This document shows positions 15,693-24,095 of a stretch of 64,000 bases of DNA, piece after piece (the first letter of the stretch is position 1; every line of letters begins with the position of its first letter). The stretch covers positions 8,252 through 72,251 of the forward strand of contig JBBQSD010000013.1 of the NCBI GenBank assembly GCA_038214135.1, read 5' to 3'. Origin of the DNA: JANLSE01 sp038214135 (GTDB lineage Bacteria > Chloroflexota > Chloroflexia > Chloroflexales > Roseiflexaceae). The position numbers were made by a program, and so were the translations under genes. The notes beneath the pieces are model-generated. The model made no database searches and had not been told where the DNA came from. It worked only from the letters and a program-made list of their open reading frames with translations.

Positions 15693-17054
15693 GTGTTTCA
15701 TAAGGTATTAGTTGCGAACCGTGGCGAGATCGCGGTTCGGATTGTTCGCGCGTGCCACGATCTTGGGATCAGGGCCGTGGTTGCCTATAGCGAGGCTGAT
15801 CGAGACTCGCTTGCGGTTCGCATGGCCGATGAGGCTGTCTGTATTGGCCCAGCTGCCGCTGCCCGTTCGTATCTGAATCCATCGGCGCTGATTAGTGCTG
15901 CCCTGATCACTGGCTGCGAGGCCATTCATCCAGGCTATGGCTTCTTATCCGAGAACCCCTATTTCGCCGATATCTGCGCCGAATGTCAACTTCAGTTTAT
16001 TGGCCCGTCTGGTTCTGCTATTCGTGAAATGGGCGATAAAGCGCTTGGCCGTGCAACAATGAAACGGGCTGGTGTGCCAACCGTTCCTGGTTCCGATGGC
16101 GAGCTACGCAGTATTGAAGAAGCGCTCGATCTCGCACGGTCGCTTGGCTACCCGGTGTTGCTCAAACCCAGCGCTGGTGGTGGCGGGCGTGGGATGCGGG
16201 TGGCGAACGATGATTCGGAACTGGTGAAGGGCTATCCAATCGCTCGCGCCGAAGCCGAATCGGCATTTGGCAATGGGGCATTGCTGCTCGAAAAATACCT
16301 ACCGCATATTCGGCATATCGAGATCCAGGTTCTGGCCGATAATTTTGGCCATGCGATTCATCTTGGTGAGCGCGATTGCTCATCACAGCGCCGCCATCAG
16401 AAGATCGTTGAGGAAGCGCCATCGCCGATCATCACGCCGCGATTACGCAAGCGTATGGGTGCCGATGCACTGCGCGGAATCCGTGCGATTGGCTATGTCA
16501 ATGCTGGCACGCTTGAGTTCCTGGTCGATCCGAATGGCCATTACTATTTTATTGAGATGAACACGCGCATTCAGGTCGAACATCCTGTCACCGAACTCGT
16601 GACTGGCATTGATCTTGTGAAATGGCAACTGCGCATCGCAGCAGGCGAACGTCTGACGATCAAGCAGAATGATGTTGAGATCCGTGGCCATGCCATTGAA
16701 TGCCGGATCAATGCAGAAGATCCAGAGCAGGATTTCCTACCAGCCCATGGCGAAGTTGAACACTTCCTCGCACCAGGCGGGCCAGGTGTGCGCTGCGATT
16801 CGCACCTGTATTCTGGCTATGCGCCGCCACGCCACTACGATTCACTGCTTGGCAAGATTATTACATGGGGCACGGATCGCGATGAAGCATTGGATCGGAT
16901 GCGCCGCGCCCTTCGTGAAACCGTGATCACTGGCGTCAAAACAACCATTCCGTTTCAATTGGCGATGATCGACGACCCGCCCTTCCGCCGTGGCGATATT
17001 TCGACCCGCTATGTCCCGGAGTTGCTCGAACGCTGGAAACAGCGCGTTGAGTGA
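15693..17054 (+). CDS. accC: Acetyl-CoA carboxylase biotin carboxylase subunit
   Basis: A 453-residue stand-alone biotin carboxylase with no fused BCCP or carboxyltransferase domain. The GTG start gives the family N-terminus MFHKVLVANRGEIAVRIVRA. The ATP-grasp glycine loop GGGGRGMR is near residue 164, the bicarbonate/ATP site HQKIVEEAPSP near 235, and the signature EMNTRIQVEHPVTE near 288. It carboxylates biotin on a carrier protein as the first step of malonyl-CoA (or propionyl-CoA) carboxylation. The carrier and transferase genes are not adjacent. The biotin ligase gene (52726-53520) is elsewhere in the window. It could serve acetyl-, propionyl- or another acyl-CoA carboxylase. Confidence 0.92.
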   Translation: MFHKVLVANRGEIAVRIVRACHDLGIRAVVAYSEADRDSLAVRMADEAVCIGPAAAARSYLNPSALISAALITGCEAIHPGYGFLSENPYFADICAECQLQFIGPSGSAIREMGDKALGRATMKRAGVPTVPGSDGELRSIEEALDLARSLGYPVLLKPSAGGGGRGMRVANDDSELVKGYPIARAEAESAFGNGALLLEKYLPHIRHIEIQVLADNFGHAIHLGERDCSSQRRHQKIVEEAPSPIITPRLRKRMGADALRGIRAIGYVNAGTLEFLVDPNGHYYFIEMNTRIQVEHPVTELVTGIDLVKWQLRIAAGERLTIKQNDVEIRGHAIECRINAEDPEQDFLPAHGEVEHFLAPGGPGVRCDSHLYSGYAPPRHYDSLLGKIITWGTDRDEALDRMRRALRETVITGVKTTIPFQLAMIDDPPFRRGDISTRYVPELLERWKQRVE

Positions 17055-17170
17055 CGAACTAAGTATGCAGGAGTGAGGGGAACGTTTCCGGCTGCCCGCC
17101 GCGCACAGCGGCATCCTCAGCAGACAGTGTAAATGGTCTATTGGCTATCGGTTATTGGCTATCGGCTATT

Positions 17171-17992
17171 TCATGTGCGTATCGTCAGATCACCCTGAAT
17201 GAGTGCCGGGCCGGTTGGCCATTCACTGCCACCTGCCGGTTCGGTGGTGACGAGTACCGCACTATAATTACTGAATGCCTGCATTGGTCGGATCATGAAC
17301 CAGCGATTGCCGGGGCGGAACTCGAACGTGCCAGCGCTACTCCAACTTTTCCCATTACGTAACCAGACCTGGTAGATCTGGCCGGAGGGCGGAGCAGGCA
17401 GATTCTCAATCATCAGGCAGGCGAGTTCGCGCTGCGGAACACCCCAGACCGTCCCCTGAGCGACGGAGCCGGACATGCGGTATGAAACGAGTGTCGGGTC
17501 ATTCAGCATTCCCACAAGCGTCTGCCAGCCCTCACGATTGGCCGTTAGCGCCGTGGTTTGGGATGCCAGTTGTTGCTGGAGCGAAATATTCCAGCCCAAC
17601 AGTGCCACAATCACAACCAGCGCCGTGCCAAACGCTACCCGTAATCCGATGATCGGCCCGCGGCGTTTGCGCGCCTGAGCGGATGCTGGTGGCGCAGATG
17701 TTCGTGTGGTACTCCCGCTCGTGGCTTGCATCGTTTCGGCCTGAACAGCGGCAATCAGGCGATCACGCAGTGCCGGTGGTGGCGCTACGGGTGGCGCATC
17801 AAAGGGCAGCATCTGGACGACGCCACTATATTCGCGCAGTGTCTGCTGGCAAGTTTGGCAAGCCAGGAGATGTGTACGGGTGGGTGCATCTAGGGTTGCA
17901 TCACCAATGGCATATGCCGCCAACAGTGGCCAGACCTCCTCACACACCATGGGTAGATTGTCCTGTATCTCAGCCATCAGATCGCCCATCAC
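17171..17992 (-). CDS. RskA-type anti-sigma factor
   Basis: A 273-residue membrane anti-sigma factor. The N-terminal zinc anti-sigma domain carries HLLACQTCQ (HxxxCxxC, about residues 41-49). A Pro/Ala linker leads to one membrane helix near residues 118-137. The extracytoplasmic C-terminal half is an RskA domain ending in GGSEWPTGPALIQGDLT, the usual end of the family. It lies directly downstream of the ECF sigma factor gene (54-base gap), so it should hold that sigma factor at the membrane until a signal releases it. Confidence 0.9.
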   Translation of the reverse strand: MMGDLMAEIQDNLPMVCEEVWPLLAAYAIGDATLDAPTRTHLLACQTCQQTLREYSGVVQMLPFDAPPVAPPPALRDRLIAAVQAETMQATSGSTTRTSAPPASAQARKRRGPIIGLRVAFGTALVVIVALLGWNISLQQQLASQTTALTANREGWQTLVGMLNDPTLVSYRMSGSVAQGTVWGVPQRELACLMIENLPAPPSGQIYQVWLRNGKSWSSAGTFEFRPGNRWFMIRPMQAFSNYSAVLVTTEPAGGSEWPTGPALIQGDLTIRT

Positions 17993-18046
17993 GAACGTAA
18001 CTCATACAACTCTATAATCATATACGTAAAAAAACGCAAAAAGAGT

Positions 18047-18685
18047 CTATTCATCGGCCATCCAGCGCTGGAGCGACACACGCAATTTATCCATTGCTAG
18101 CCGTAGGCGGGTATGAACAGTACCGAGTGGGAGATCGAGTTGATCAGCGATCTCGTGGCGTGTTAGCCCGCCCCAGAAGGCGAGTTCCACAACCTCACGT
18201 TGAGCGACAGGCAAACCACTCAGTGCCTGGCGGATTTCATCGCGGATCAGCCCTTCATCCAGGCGTGGATCAAGCAACAATCCATCGAGTAGTTCATCGG
18301 AGACTTCGCGCCGTGCTTCTTTGCCGCGCCTACTACGCAGTTCGTCGACAGAACGATTGCGGGTGATCGTCAGTAACCAGGTTGATAGGCCGCTCTGTTC
18401 TGGCCGGTAGTGCTCAATTGTTCGCCAGCAGCGCAGAAACACATCCTGGGTGATCTCCTCGGCAGCCCCATGATCCTGAACAACACGAAAGGCAACACTA
18501 AACACCAATCGACCATAGCGATCATACAGCGCGGCAATGCCCACCGCAGGTTGTTCCCGCAGAAGGCTAACAATCTCCGCATCGTTCAGTATTGTTGAAA
18601 GCTGTGTCGTGGAAGCCTCCCAACCACCTGCCACACTATCAGTTTCAAGGCACTGTATTTTAGCATGAGTTGGAACTATCCTCAT
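18047..18685 (-). CDS. ECF-type RNA polymerase sigma factor (SigK-like)
   Basis: A 212-residue sigma factor. Region 2 is seen at about residues 50-110 (IAALYDRYGRLVFSVAFRVV, then AEEITQDVFLRCWRTI and LSTWLLTITRNRSVDELR). Region 4 is near 155-205 (LPVAQREVVELAFWGG, LTRHEIADQLDLPLGTVHTR). It is encoded just upstream of the RskA-type anti-sigma gene, the usual arrangement for SigK/RskA pairs that respond to envelope or redox stress. The first 30 residues are not family-like and the true start may be later. The regulon is unknown. Confidence 0.92.
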   Translation of the reverse strand: MRIVPTHAKIQCLETDSVAGGWEASTTQLSTILNDAEIVSLLREQPAVGIAALYDRYGRLVFSVAFRVVQDHGAAEEITQDVFLRCWRTIEHYRPEQSGLSTWLLTITRNRSVDELRSRRGKEARREVSDELLDGLLLDPRLDEGLIRDEIRQALSGLPVAQREVVELAFWGGLTRHEIADQLDLPLGTVHTRLRLAMDKLRVSLQRWMADE

Positions 18686-18707
18686 CTGCCAGTTCTATCT
18701 GCCAATG

Positions 18708-19685
18708 CTATCTAGCGATCACTCGCTGTTCGCGCAGGCGCACAGCCGCTTCGATCGCATCAATATGTGGTGTTGGAATATCAGTGAGCCGACCAAGTTC
18801 TGCCACAGCGCCGACCAATGCATCAATCTCGGTTGGCCGGCCAGCCTCGATATCCTGCAGCATTGATGTCTTATGTTCGCCAACCTGTTGCGCACCCGCA
18901 ATCCGCTGCTCAATACTGATTCCAAAATTGATATCGAGCCGCTCACCAATCGCCTGTGCCTCGGCCATCATCGCCGCAGCCAGCGCTCGAGTTGGTGGGA
19001 AACGACAAATCCCCGCCAGTGTCGCACCGGTCAGCGCACTAATTGGGTTGAATGCCAGATTGCCCCACAGCTTAATCCAGATATCGGTGCGGATGCGCTG
19101 GCGAATAGGAGCCTTCAGGCCAGCCTGTGCAAGCGTTCGTGCAAGCTGTTGGATGCGCTCTGTTCGGGTTCCATCCAACTCGCCAAGCGTGAAACGCTCG
19201 CCCTCAATATGCCGAATAACCCCAGGCGCTTCCAGTTCCGCCGCTGGATAGACAACACAGCCGATCACGCGCTCGGTTTCAATCTGCGCTGCCAGAATGC
19301 CATGTGGATCAACAGCCCTGATCTGATGTCCATCGTATGGGCCACCATGATTGGAGAAATACCACCAGGGAATGCCATTCTGTGCAGGAACAACAATCGT
19401 ATTGGCATCATAGAGTGCTCGCATTGCAGGAGCCACACCAGCCAATTGATGCGCCTTGACTGCGGCAATCACCACATCGTGCGAACCAGCCACCGCCATA
19501 TCATCAGTCGTCAGTTGCGGATGAGCAACTTGCTCACCATCGGCAGAACGCAGAATCAGGCCATTCATGCGAATAGCCGCCAGATTAGCGCCGCGGGCAA
19601 TCAGTGTGACATCCACATCGGCTAACGCCAATTTTGCAGCAAGGTAGCCGCCAATTGCCCCGGCCCCAACAATACAGATGCGCAT
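18708..19685 (-). CDS. panE: 2-dehydropantoate 2-reductase family oxidoreductase
   Basis: A 325-residue protein beginning with a textbook Rossmann motif, RICIVGAGAIGGYLAAKLA (GxGxxG, residues 7-12). IAAVKAHQL follows near residue 93, and the catalytic-lysine region IWIKLWGNLAFNPISALTG near 205 matches ketopantoate reductases. The C-terminal helical domain has SMLQDIEAGRPTEIDALVG with the substrate-binding serine and glutamates. PanE makes pantoate for CoA synthesis using NADPH, but paralogues with other 2-oxoacid substrates are common and no other pantothenate gene is present here. It is separated from the sigma factor gene by 22 bases on the same strand. Confidence 0.85.
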   Translation of the reverse strand: MRICIVGAGAIGGYLAAKLALADVDVTLIARGANLAAIRMNGLILRSADGEQVAHPQLTTDDMAVAGSHDVVIAAVKAHQLAGVAPAMRALYDANTIVVPAQNGIPWWYFSNHGGPYDGHQIRAVDPHGILAAQIETERVIGCVVYPAAELEAPGVIRHIEGERFTLGELDGTRTERIQQLARTLAQAGLKAPIRQRIRTDIWIKLWGNLAFNPISALTGATLAGICRFPPTRALAAAMMAEAQAIGERLDINFGISIEQRIAGAQQVGEHKTSMLQDIEAGRPTEIDALVGAVAELGRLTDIPTPHIDAIEAAVRLREQRVIAR

Positions 19686-19705
19686 ATGGTTATTCCTTGC
19701 GATTC

Positions 19706-19862
19706 GTCAGAAGTCAGAAGTCAGAAGTCAGAAGTCAGCTTTGAATCAGCGACATGCAACGCAGTTGGATATTTCTTTAGAATAATTCTGACCTGAGCTA
19801 TAGAATTGAGGAGGCCAAAGCTTGGCAGAGTTCTATTCTGACTCCTGACTCCTGACTCCTGA
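19706..19862. repeat. Heptamer (GTCAGAA)n ... (TCCTGAC)n inverted arms
   Basis: Four and a half tandem GTCAGAA heptamers (19706-19739) face three and a half TCCTGAC heptamers (about 19836-19862) across roughly 95 bases. The arms are partly complementary and can form a stem. Similar units are at 46525-46700, 47970-47995, 43431-43460 and 53540-53560. They occupy the divergent spacer between the ketopantoate reductase and sirtuin genes. Confidence 0.85.
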
Positions 19863-19925
19863 GTGCTGAAAGCTAAATATATGGTACCATGCTATGCTAC
19901 AGACCCAATGAAGGGCAGGGATACT

Positions 19926-20675
19926 ATGCAGCACGAGCAGATCCAAGCAGCAGCGGCGCTTGTCCGTGACGCACAAAAAATCGTGGCGCTTACCGGTGCA
20001 GGAATCAGTACGCCATCCGGGGTGCCCGATTTTCGCAGCGATGTGGGCCTCTGGCAACAGCATAATCCATTTGATATTGCTGCGCTAACGGCGTTCCGGC
20101 GTGATCCGCAGCGCTTCTATCGCTGGTTCCAACCATTGCTAGAACGCCTGATTGTTGCTCAGCCGAACTTAGCCCATTGTGCCCTGGCACAGTTGGAGCG
20201 GGCTGGAAGGCTGCATGCGCTTGTCACGCAGAACATCGATGGGTTGCATCAGCGTGCCGGTTCGCGCGAAGTCTATGAACTGCACGGCAATATGCGTAGT
20301 GCCACATGCCTGGAGTGTGATCAGCAAATTCCAGGCGCGCCAGTGGTTGCCAAAGCCAGGCATGGTGCCGCACTCCACTGTAGCTGTGGTGGAGCCTATA
20401 AGCCAGATATTGTGCTGTTCGAGGAGCTACTACCACGAGGTCTGGTCTGGTTAGCACAACGTGCCTTTGACACAGCAGATCTTGTGATTGTGGCTGGAAC
20501 ATCGCTTGAGGTTGCGCCAGTCTGTGAGATGCCGTTGGCAGCACTACGCAGAGGCGCAAAACTGATTATCATCAATCATGGCGAAACATATCTCGATGCG
20601 CGAGCCGATGTTATCCTGCGCGCCGATGTTGAACAGGCACTGCCAGCAATTGTGGAGCAGGTGATCATCCGCTAG
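19926..20675 (+). CDS. Sir2-family NAD-dependent protein deacylase
   Basis: A 249-residue single-domain sirtuin. The NAD motif ALTGAGISTPSGVPDFR is at about residues 22-38, TQNIDGLHQRAG is near 104-115, and the catalytic histidine sits in YELHGN near 122. The zinc site uses CLEC and CSC, near residues 133 and 159, and GTSLEVAPV near 195 completes the cofactor pocket. It removes acyl groups from lysines using NAD. The ATG at 19926 is preferred because the sirtuin fold starts shortly after it. Confidence 0.93.
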   Translation: MQHEQIQAAAALVRDAQKIVALTGAGISTPSGVPDFRSDVGLWQQHNPFDIAALTAFRRDPQRFYRWFQPLLERLIVAQPNLAHCALAQLERAGRLHALVTQNIDGLHQRAGSREVYELHGNMRSATCLECDQQIPGAPVVAKARHGAALHCSCGGAYKPDIVLFEELLPRGLVWLAQRAFDTADLVIVAGTSLEVAPVCEMPLAALRRGAKLIIINHGETYLDARADVILRADVEQALPAIVEQVIIR

Positions 20676-20697
20676 CCGCAGGCTTCAGCCTGCGGGT
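20673..20697. repeat. CCGCAGGCT/AGCCTGCGG palindrome at the sirtuin gene end
   Basis: A palindrome that begins at the stop codon of the sirtuin gene and could act as a 3' hairpin for that transcript. It is the same family as those at 2489, 12535, 23572 and 43390. Confidence 0.8.
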
Positions 20698-20768
20698 TCA
20701 GGATACAACGTTCATGTAGCGGGCGCGACAAAGTCGGGCTGCGCAAAGAAACGATAAAGGAATTGATT

Positions 20769-21882
20769 ATGGAAACAATGAACCTGGAGGCCCTGCGGAC
20801 GCGCTTTGAGAGCGTTCGGGGGCGGCTTTGACTTACCAGAGAAGCAGCGCCAGGCAACCGAGCTCGAAGAACGCTCTGCCGATCCAACACTCTGGAATAA
20901 TCCGCAGGATGCACAGCGCTTGATGCAACGCCTGACCCGCCTGCAACAGGAATTGGGTCGTTGGGAGGCGCTTGATCGCCAGATCGAGACGATCACAGAA
21001 TTGCATGCAATGGCCGAGGAGGAGGGCGATAGTTCTCTTCAAGCCGAGTTGGCATCCGATTATGCCCGTGCCAATGCTGATCTAGATGCGCTTGAAATCG
21101 AAGTGCTGTTGAGTGGCCCATACGATGACCATGATGCATTTCTTTCGGTCAAGGCCGGTATGGGTGGCACCGATGCTCAGGATTGGGCCGAAATGATGCT
21201 GCGTATGTATATGCGCTGGGCAGAACGCTATGGCTATCAGGTGACGCTGATCGACAGCAGTGCGGGTGAAGAGGCTGGGATCAAAAGCGCAACGCTGGAG
21301 GTTCGTGGCGCATATGCCTATGGCCGCACCAAAGCAGAAGCCGGCGTCCATCGGCTCATTCGCCTATCGCCATTCAATTCCGGCAATGCCCGCCAGACAT
21401 CATTTGGGTTGGTTGAGGTGCTGCCAGAAGTCGATGATGCGCCGGAAGTGTCGATTCGCCCAGAGGAAATCCGCGTTGATGTCTATCGGGCAGGTGGCCA
21501 TGGCGGCCAGGGTGTCAACACCACCGATTCAGCGGTTCGGATAACCTACCGGCCTGGTACACCAGAGCAGATTGTCGTTACATGCCAGAATGAGCGCTCG
21601 CAGATCCAGAATAAAGAAACAGCCATGCGAGTGCTGCGCGGGCGGTTGCTTGAGCGCGAACTACAGCGCCAACATGCGGAACGCGCCCGCCTAAAGGGTG
21701 AACATCGCAAGGCCGATTTTGGAAGCCAGATGCGCACCTACTACCTACATCCGTACACACTCGTCAAAGATCACCGTACCGATTACGAAACCAGCGATGT
21801 CCAAATGGTGTTGGACGGTGGGATCGAGCCGTTTATCGATGCCTACCTACGCTGGAATATTGGGCGGGAAAGCGATCTATAG
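20769..21882 (+). CDS. prfB: Peptide chain release factor 2 with programmed +1 frameshift
   Basis: RF2 recognises UGA and UAA stop codons. Translation starts at ATG 20769 and meets an in-frame TGA at 20829-20831 after codon 20. A shift of +1 at CTT-T-GAC continues as DLPEKQRQATELEERSADP and on to 21882. The slip context is a G-rich Shine-Dalgarno-like run (CGGGGGCGG) just before CTT TGA C, matching the well-known RF2 autoregulatory site. Downstream, SPFNSGNARQTSFG has the SPF tripeptide for stop recognition, and GGHGGQGVNTTDSAVR has the GGQ peptidyl-hydrolysis motif. The shifted product is about 370 residues, normal for RF2. Frameshifting rises when RF2 is scarce, giving feedback control. Confidence 0.96.
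20810..20834 (+). promoter_or_regulatory. RF2 recoding site (CTT TGA C with upstream SD-like G-run)
   Basis: The run CGGGGGCGG ends three bases before the stop TGA (20829-20831). It can pair with the anti-Shine-Dalgarno of the ribosome and push it forward by one base on CTT-T. The base after TGA is C, the weakest termination context, as in the Escherichia coli site. Confidence 0.95.
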
Positions 21883-21889
21883 CTATCCG

Positions 21890-21986
21890 ACAGCATGTGT
21901 CTATGCGCGATAGCGCGAGCGGGGTGTGGGGCGCAGCCCCAAAGAAAAACCTTCCCACTTCACACATCCGATAGGATTGCTATAGA
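21890..21986. repeat. GGGGCGCAGCCCC element between converging genes
   Basis: A sister copy of the 15537-15650 element, with CACACATCCGATAGGATTGCTATAG at its right end. It lies exactly between the converging prfB and receiver-domain genes. It may serve as a transcript end for one or both, although no T-run follows the palindrome. Confidence 0.75.
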
Positions 21987-22355
21987 TTAATCGAGCATAT
22001 CGTTGATCAGCCTTAGTAACTGTTCAATATCGAACGGCTTCTGCAGAATGACTGCCCCCTCGGCTTCGAGATCGGCAAACCATGGTTTGCGATTGAGGGC
22101 AGTCATAATGAAGATCGGAATACCATCTTCCTGTAGCTGATCCTTGATACGCTGAAATGTCTCCACGCCATCCATCTGCGGCATCATAATGTCACTGATC
22201 ACCAGATTTGGGTGCATCGTCGCCAGTTTGGTGATCCCTTCTTGGCCGTCGCTGGCAAGAATAACCTTATACCCAGCCTCACGCAGCGCAATCTCGAGTA
22301 CTGTCTGCATCGCCAGATCATCGTCGATTACGAGAATCGTCTTCTCATCATCCAT
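21987..22355 (-). CDS. Stand-alone response regulator receiver domain protein
   Basis: A 122-residue CheY-like protein without an output domain. The acidic pair is in LVIDDDLAM (residues 8-16), the phosphoacceptor aspartate in LVISDIMMPQMDG (near 55), the switch threonine in IFIMTALN (near 84) and the conserved lysine in ILQKPFDIEQLL (near 106). It is expected to relay a phosphate by protein contact. No histidine kinase is encoded nearby, so its partner is unknown. It is transcribed alone, converging on prfB. Confidence 0.92.
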   Translation of the reverse strand: MDDEKTILVIDDDLAMQTVLEIALREAGYKVILASDGQEGITKLATMHPNLVISDIMMPQMDGVETFQRIKDQLQEDGIPIFIMTALNRKPWFADLEAEGAVILQKPFDIEQLLRLINDMLD

Positions 22356-22469
22356 GGTTGAGACCTACCTATATCCTTGATGTGAGCGACAGCAGCCCAC
22401 CAGCGTCGGGAGGCAATTATAGCAGATATATATATGCTTTCTGTCAGACCCCTTATCCTTGACCGCCTG

Positions 22470-22575
22470 ACAGAGTGACGCGGTGACAAGGTGACGCGGT
22501 GAAGGTGCTTGAAAGGTGTCATATAGCTTCGATCCAGCATATGTCACCTGGCCACATGTCACCGTGTCACGTTCT
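22470..22575. repeat. GGTGAC/GTCACC repeat cluster
   Basis: Direct units GTGACGCGGTGACAAGGTGACGCGGTG at 22476-22502 are followed by inverted units ATGTCACC, CATGTCACC and GTGTCACG at 22540-22571. They could pair into a long imperfect hairpin just upstream of the UV endonuclease promoter. This could be another member of the short tandem repeat class seen elsewhere in the window. Confidence 0.65.
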
Positions 22576-22579
22576 GGTA

Positions 22580-22608
22580 TTGACATACACGCTTTCGTAT
22601 GGTATCCT
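22580..22608 (+). promoter_or_regulatory. Sigma-70 promoter of the UV endonuclease gene
   Basis: TTGACA at 22580-22585, a 17-base spacer and TATCCT at 22603-22608 with an extended TGG. The start site would be near 22615, followed by an AGAGGGAG ribosome-binding site and the ATG at 22631. Confidence 0.7.
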
Positions 22609-22630
22609 ACTCCGTGTAGAGGGAGTGGGT

Positions 22631-23560
22631 ATGTTGCGATTAGGGGTAGCGGTACGGCTGATCGGGCGTTCGGCTCCGGATCGGCCACAGAGCGGCCATT
22701 TGAGTGTTGGGTTGCTCTGGTTACGGGAAGTATTCGGGTACCTAATCGCCCGCAACATCACATTCTATCGCCTACCCGATGATCTGGCAGGTTGCCTCGC
22801 TACGGAGGATAGCGATCAGATCGAGCGTGAGCTGATCGATTGTCAATCGCTGATTGAGGCAATACGCACGATCATCGTAGCTCATACGTATCGGCTGACG
22901 ATGCACCTTGCACCAGGGTTAGGGCCATCTGCGGTTGCCGACGAAGTATCTGAGCGGTGGGCAAGAGCAGTGTGTGTACGGGCACGGGTTCTAGAAGCGT
23001 TGGGCAGCCCTGGGAGCGCCCTGATTGGGCATGTTGGCGGCGTCTATGGTAATCGTGATGCGGCGCTTGAGCGGGCTGCTAGGCGGATTGATCAATTGCC
23101 TATTTGGGCACGCAAATACCTGGTTCTTGAGCCGGATGAAGATGCATATGGGCTACCAGATCTGATCTGGATTCACGAGCGATGTGGCACGCCAGTTGTG
23201 TTTGATCTGCTACATCATCAGATCCATAATCCGCAGCGGATCAGTTGTTCTGAAGCAATGGCATTGGCGCTGGCAACCTGGCCAGCACATATGCGGCCAA
23301 AGATCCACATGAGTACGCAACGAACCGAGGCGCATCTGATACCAGAGGGCCGCAGTATGCGTGTGATTCCGCCACGGATCGGGCAACATGCGGATTTCAT
23401 TAACCCATTTGAATTTGTTGAGCTGCTACGCGCCGCCGCTGGATTACGGCCTTTCGATATTATGTTGGAAGCCAAGGCGGGCGATCTGGCATTGGTGCGA
23501 TTACGCGAGGATGTCCAGCGATTTGCGCCTGATCTGGCTGCATTGCTCGATGCATTTTAG
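22631..23560 (+). CDS. uvsE: UV DNA damage endonuclease (UvdE/UvsE family)
   Basis: A 309-residue TIM-barrel endonuclease of the UVDE family, which nicks DNA immediately 5' of UV photoproducts and abasic sites. Family blocks are visible in order: the N-terminal RLGVAVRLIG, HLAPGLGPS in the position of the usual HPSQF loop, GHVGGVYGNRDAALER near residue 137 and RKYLVLEPDEDAYGLPDL near 160. FDLLHHQIHN near 190, PKIHMSTQR near 222 and FDIMLEAKAGDLALVRL near 275 follow. Metal-binding His, Glu and Asp residues in these blocks are present, although the usual HPSQ histidine region is altered. The ATG at 22631 is chosen from the promoter and ribosome-binding site just ahead. Confidence 0.85.
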   Translation: MLRLGVAVRLIGRSAPDRPQSGHLSVGLLWLREVFGYLIARNITFYRLPDDLAGCLATEDSDQIERELIDCQSLIEAIRTIIVAHTYRLTMHLAPGLGPSAVADEVSERWARAVCVRARVLEALGSPGSALIGHVGGVYGNRDAALERAARRIDQLPIWARKYLVLEPDEDAYGLPDLIWIHERCGTPVVFDLLHHQIHNPQRISCSEAMALALATWPAHMRPKIHMSTQRTEAHLIPEGRSMRVIPPRIGQHADFINPFEFVELLRAAAGLRPFDIMLEAKAGDLALVRLREDVQRFAPDLAALLDAF

Positions 23561-23564
23561 CCGC

Positions 23565-23598
23565 AGATCTTAGCCGCAGGCTTCAGCCTGCGAGGCAT
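23565..23598. repeat. CCGCAGGCT palindrome between UV endonuclease gene and the next gene
   Basis: CCGCAGGCT-TC-AGCCTGCG occurs at about 23574-23593, preceded by a short duplication of TTAGCCGCAG. It sits in the 50-base gap between two codirectional genes. Confidence 0.8.
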
Positions 23599-23610
23599 GG
23601 TGGAGGCGAC

Positions 23611-24087
23611 ATGCACGATGATAACGATACCCATATGCGCGTGCTCGTCTGCGTTGTCACCAAGCCAGCCGATCTGGAACGGGCGCGCAGCGATGGCTGG
23701 TATCGTATTCCTGTGGCGCATGCACCGCGTGGCATGGCCGCCGATTATCTGGCCTTCTACCAAACAGCAGCGTTTGGTGGGGAGCGCTGGGCGATTCGCT
23801 GGTTTGCACCAGTACAGGCGGTGAAACTGGCGCGCAGAGTCGATCTGCTACCCGATCAACCAGGGCATCGGCGCGCTATGGAACAGTATTATTGCTATGA
23901 GCTTGGGCCGCTTGAATTATTGCCAACAGCCATTCCGAGCAGGCGATTACGGCGCATCTCGTTTATTGCGACGACACTGGGGCAGTTACACCAGGCACGG
24001 GATGTTGTTGAATTATGGGATGCTCCTGCATGTATGGTACAGGGCGTGTGGGGTGCAGGGATTGGCCGGCGGAGCCTGAAACGGTAA
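23611..24087 (+). CDS. Conserved protein of unknown function
   Basis: A 158-residue soluble protein rich in aromatic and arginine residues, with no recognisable catalytic motif. Distinct elements are VLVCVVTKPADLERARSDGW near the N-terminus, then YRIPVAHAP, DYLAFYQTAAFGGERWAIRW, YYCYELGPLELLP and RRLRRISFIATTLGQLHQA. From memory, similar proteins occur in Chloroflexota, sometimes linked to restriction-nuclease-like domains, but no such domain is visible here. It follows the UV endonuclease gene by 50 bases and could share its transcript. A start at MRVLVCV, eight codons later, is also possible. Confidence 0.7.
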   Translation: MHDDNDTHMRVLVCVVTKPADLERARSDGWYRIPVAHAPRGMAADYLAFYQTAAFGGERWAIRWFAPVQAVKLARRVDLLPDQPGHRRAMEQYYCYELGPLELLPTAIPSRRLRRISFIATTLGQLHQARDVVELWDAPACMVQGVWGAGIGRRSLKR

Positions 24088-24095
24088 TCGTCCCA

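Noticed and set aside
20806..21882. prfB starting at TTG 20806 without frameshift
   Set aside because: The resulting N-terminus does not match RF2, whereas ATG 20769 plus the +1 shift at CTT TGA C gives the family N-terminus and a known recoding site.
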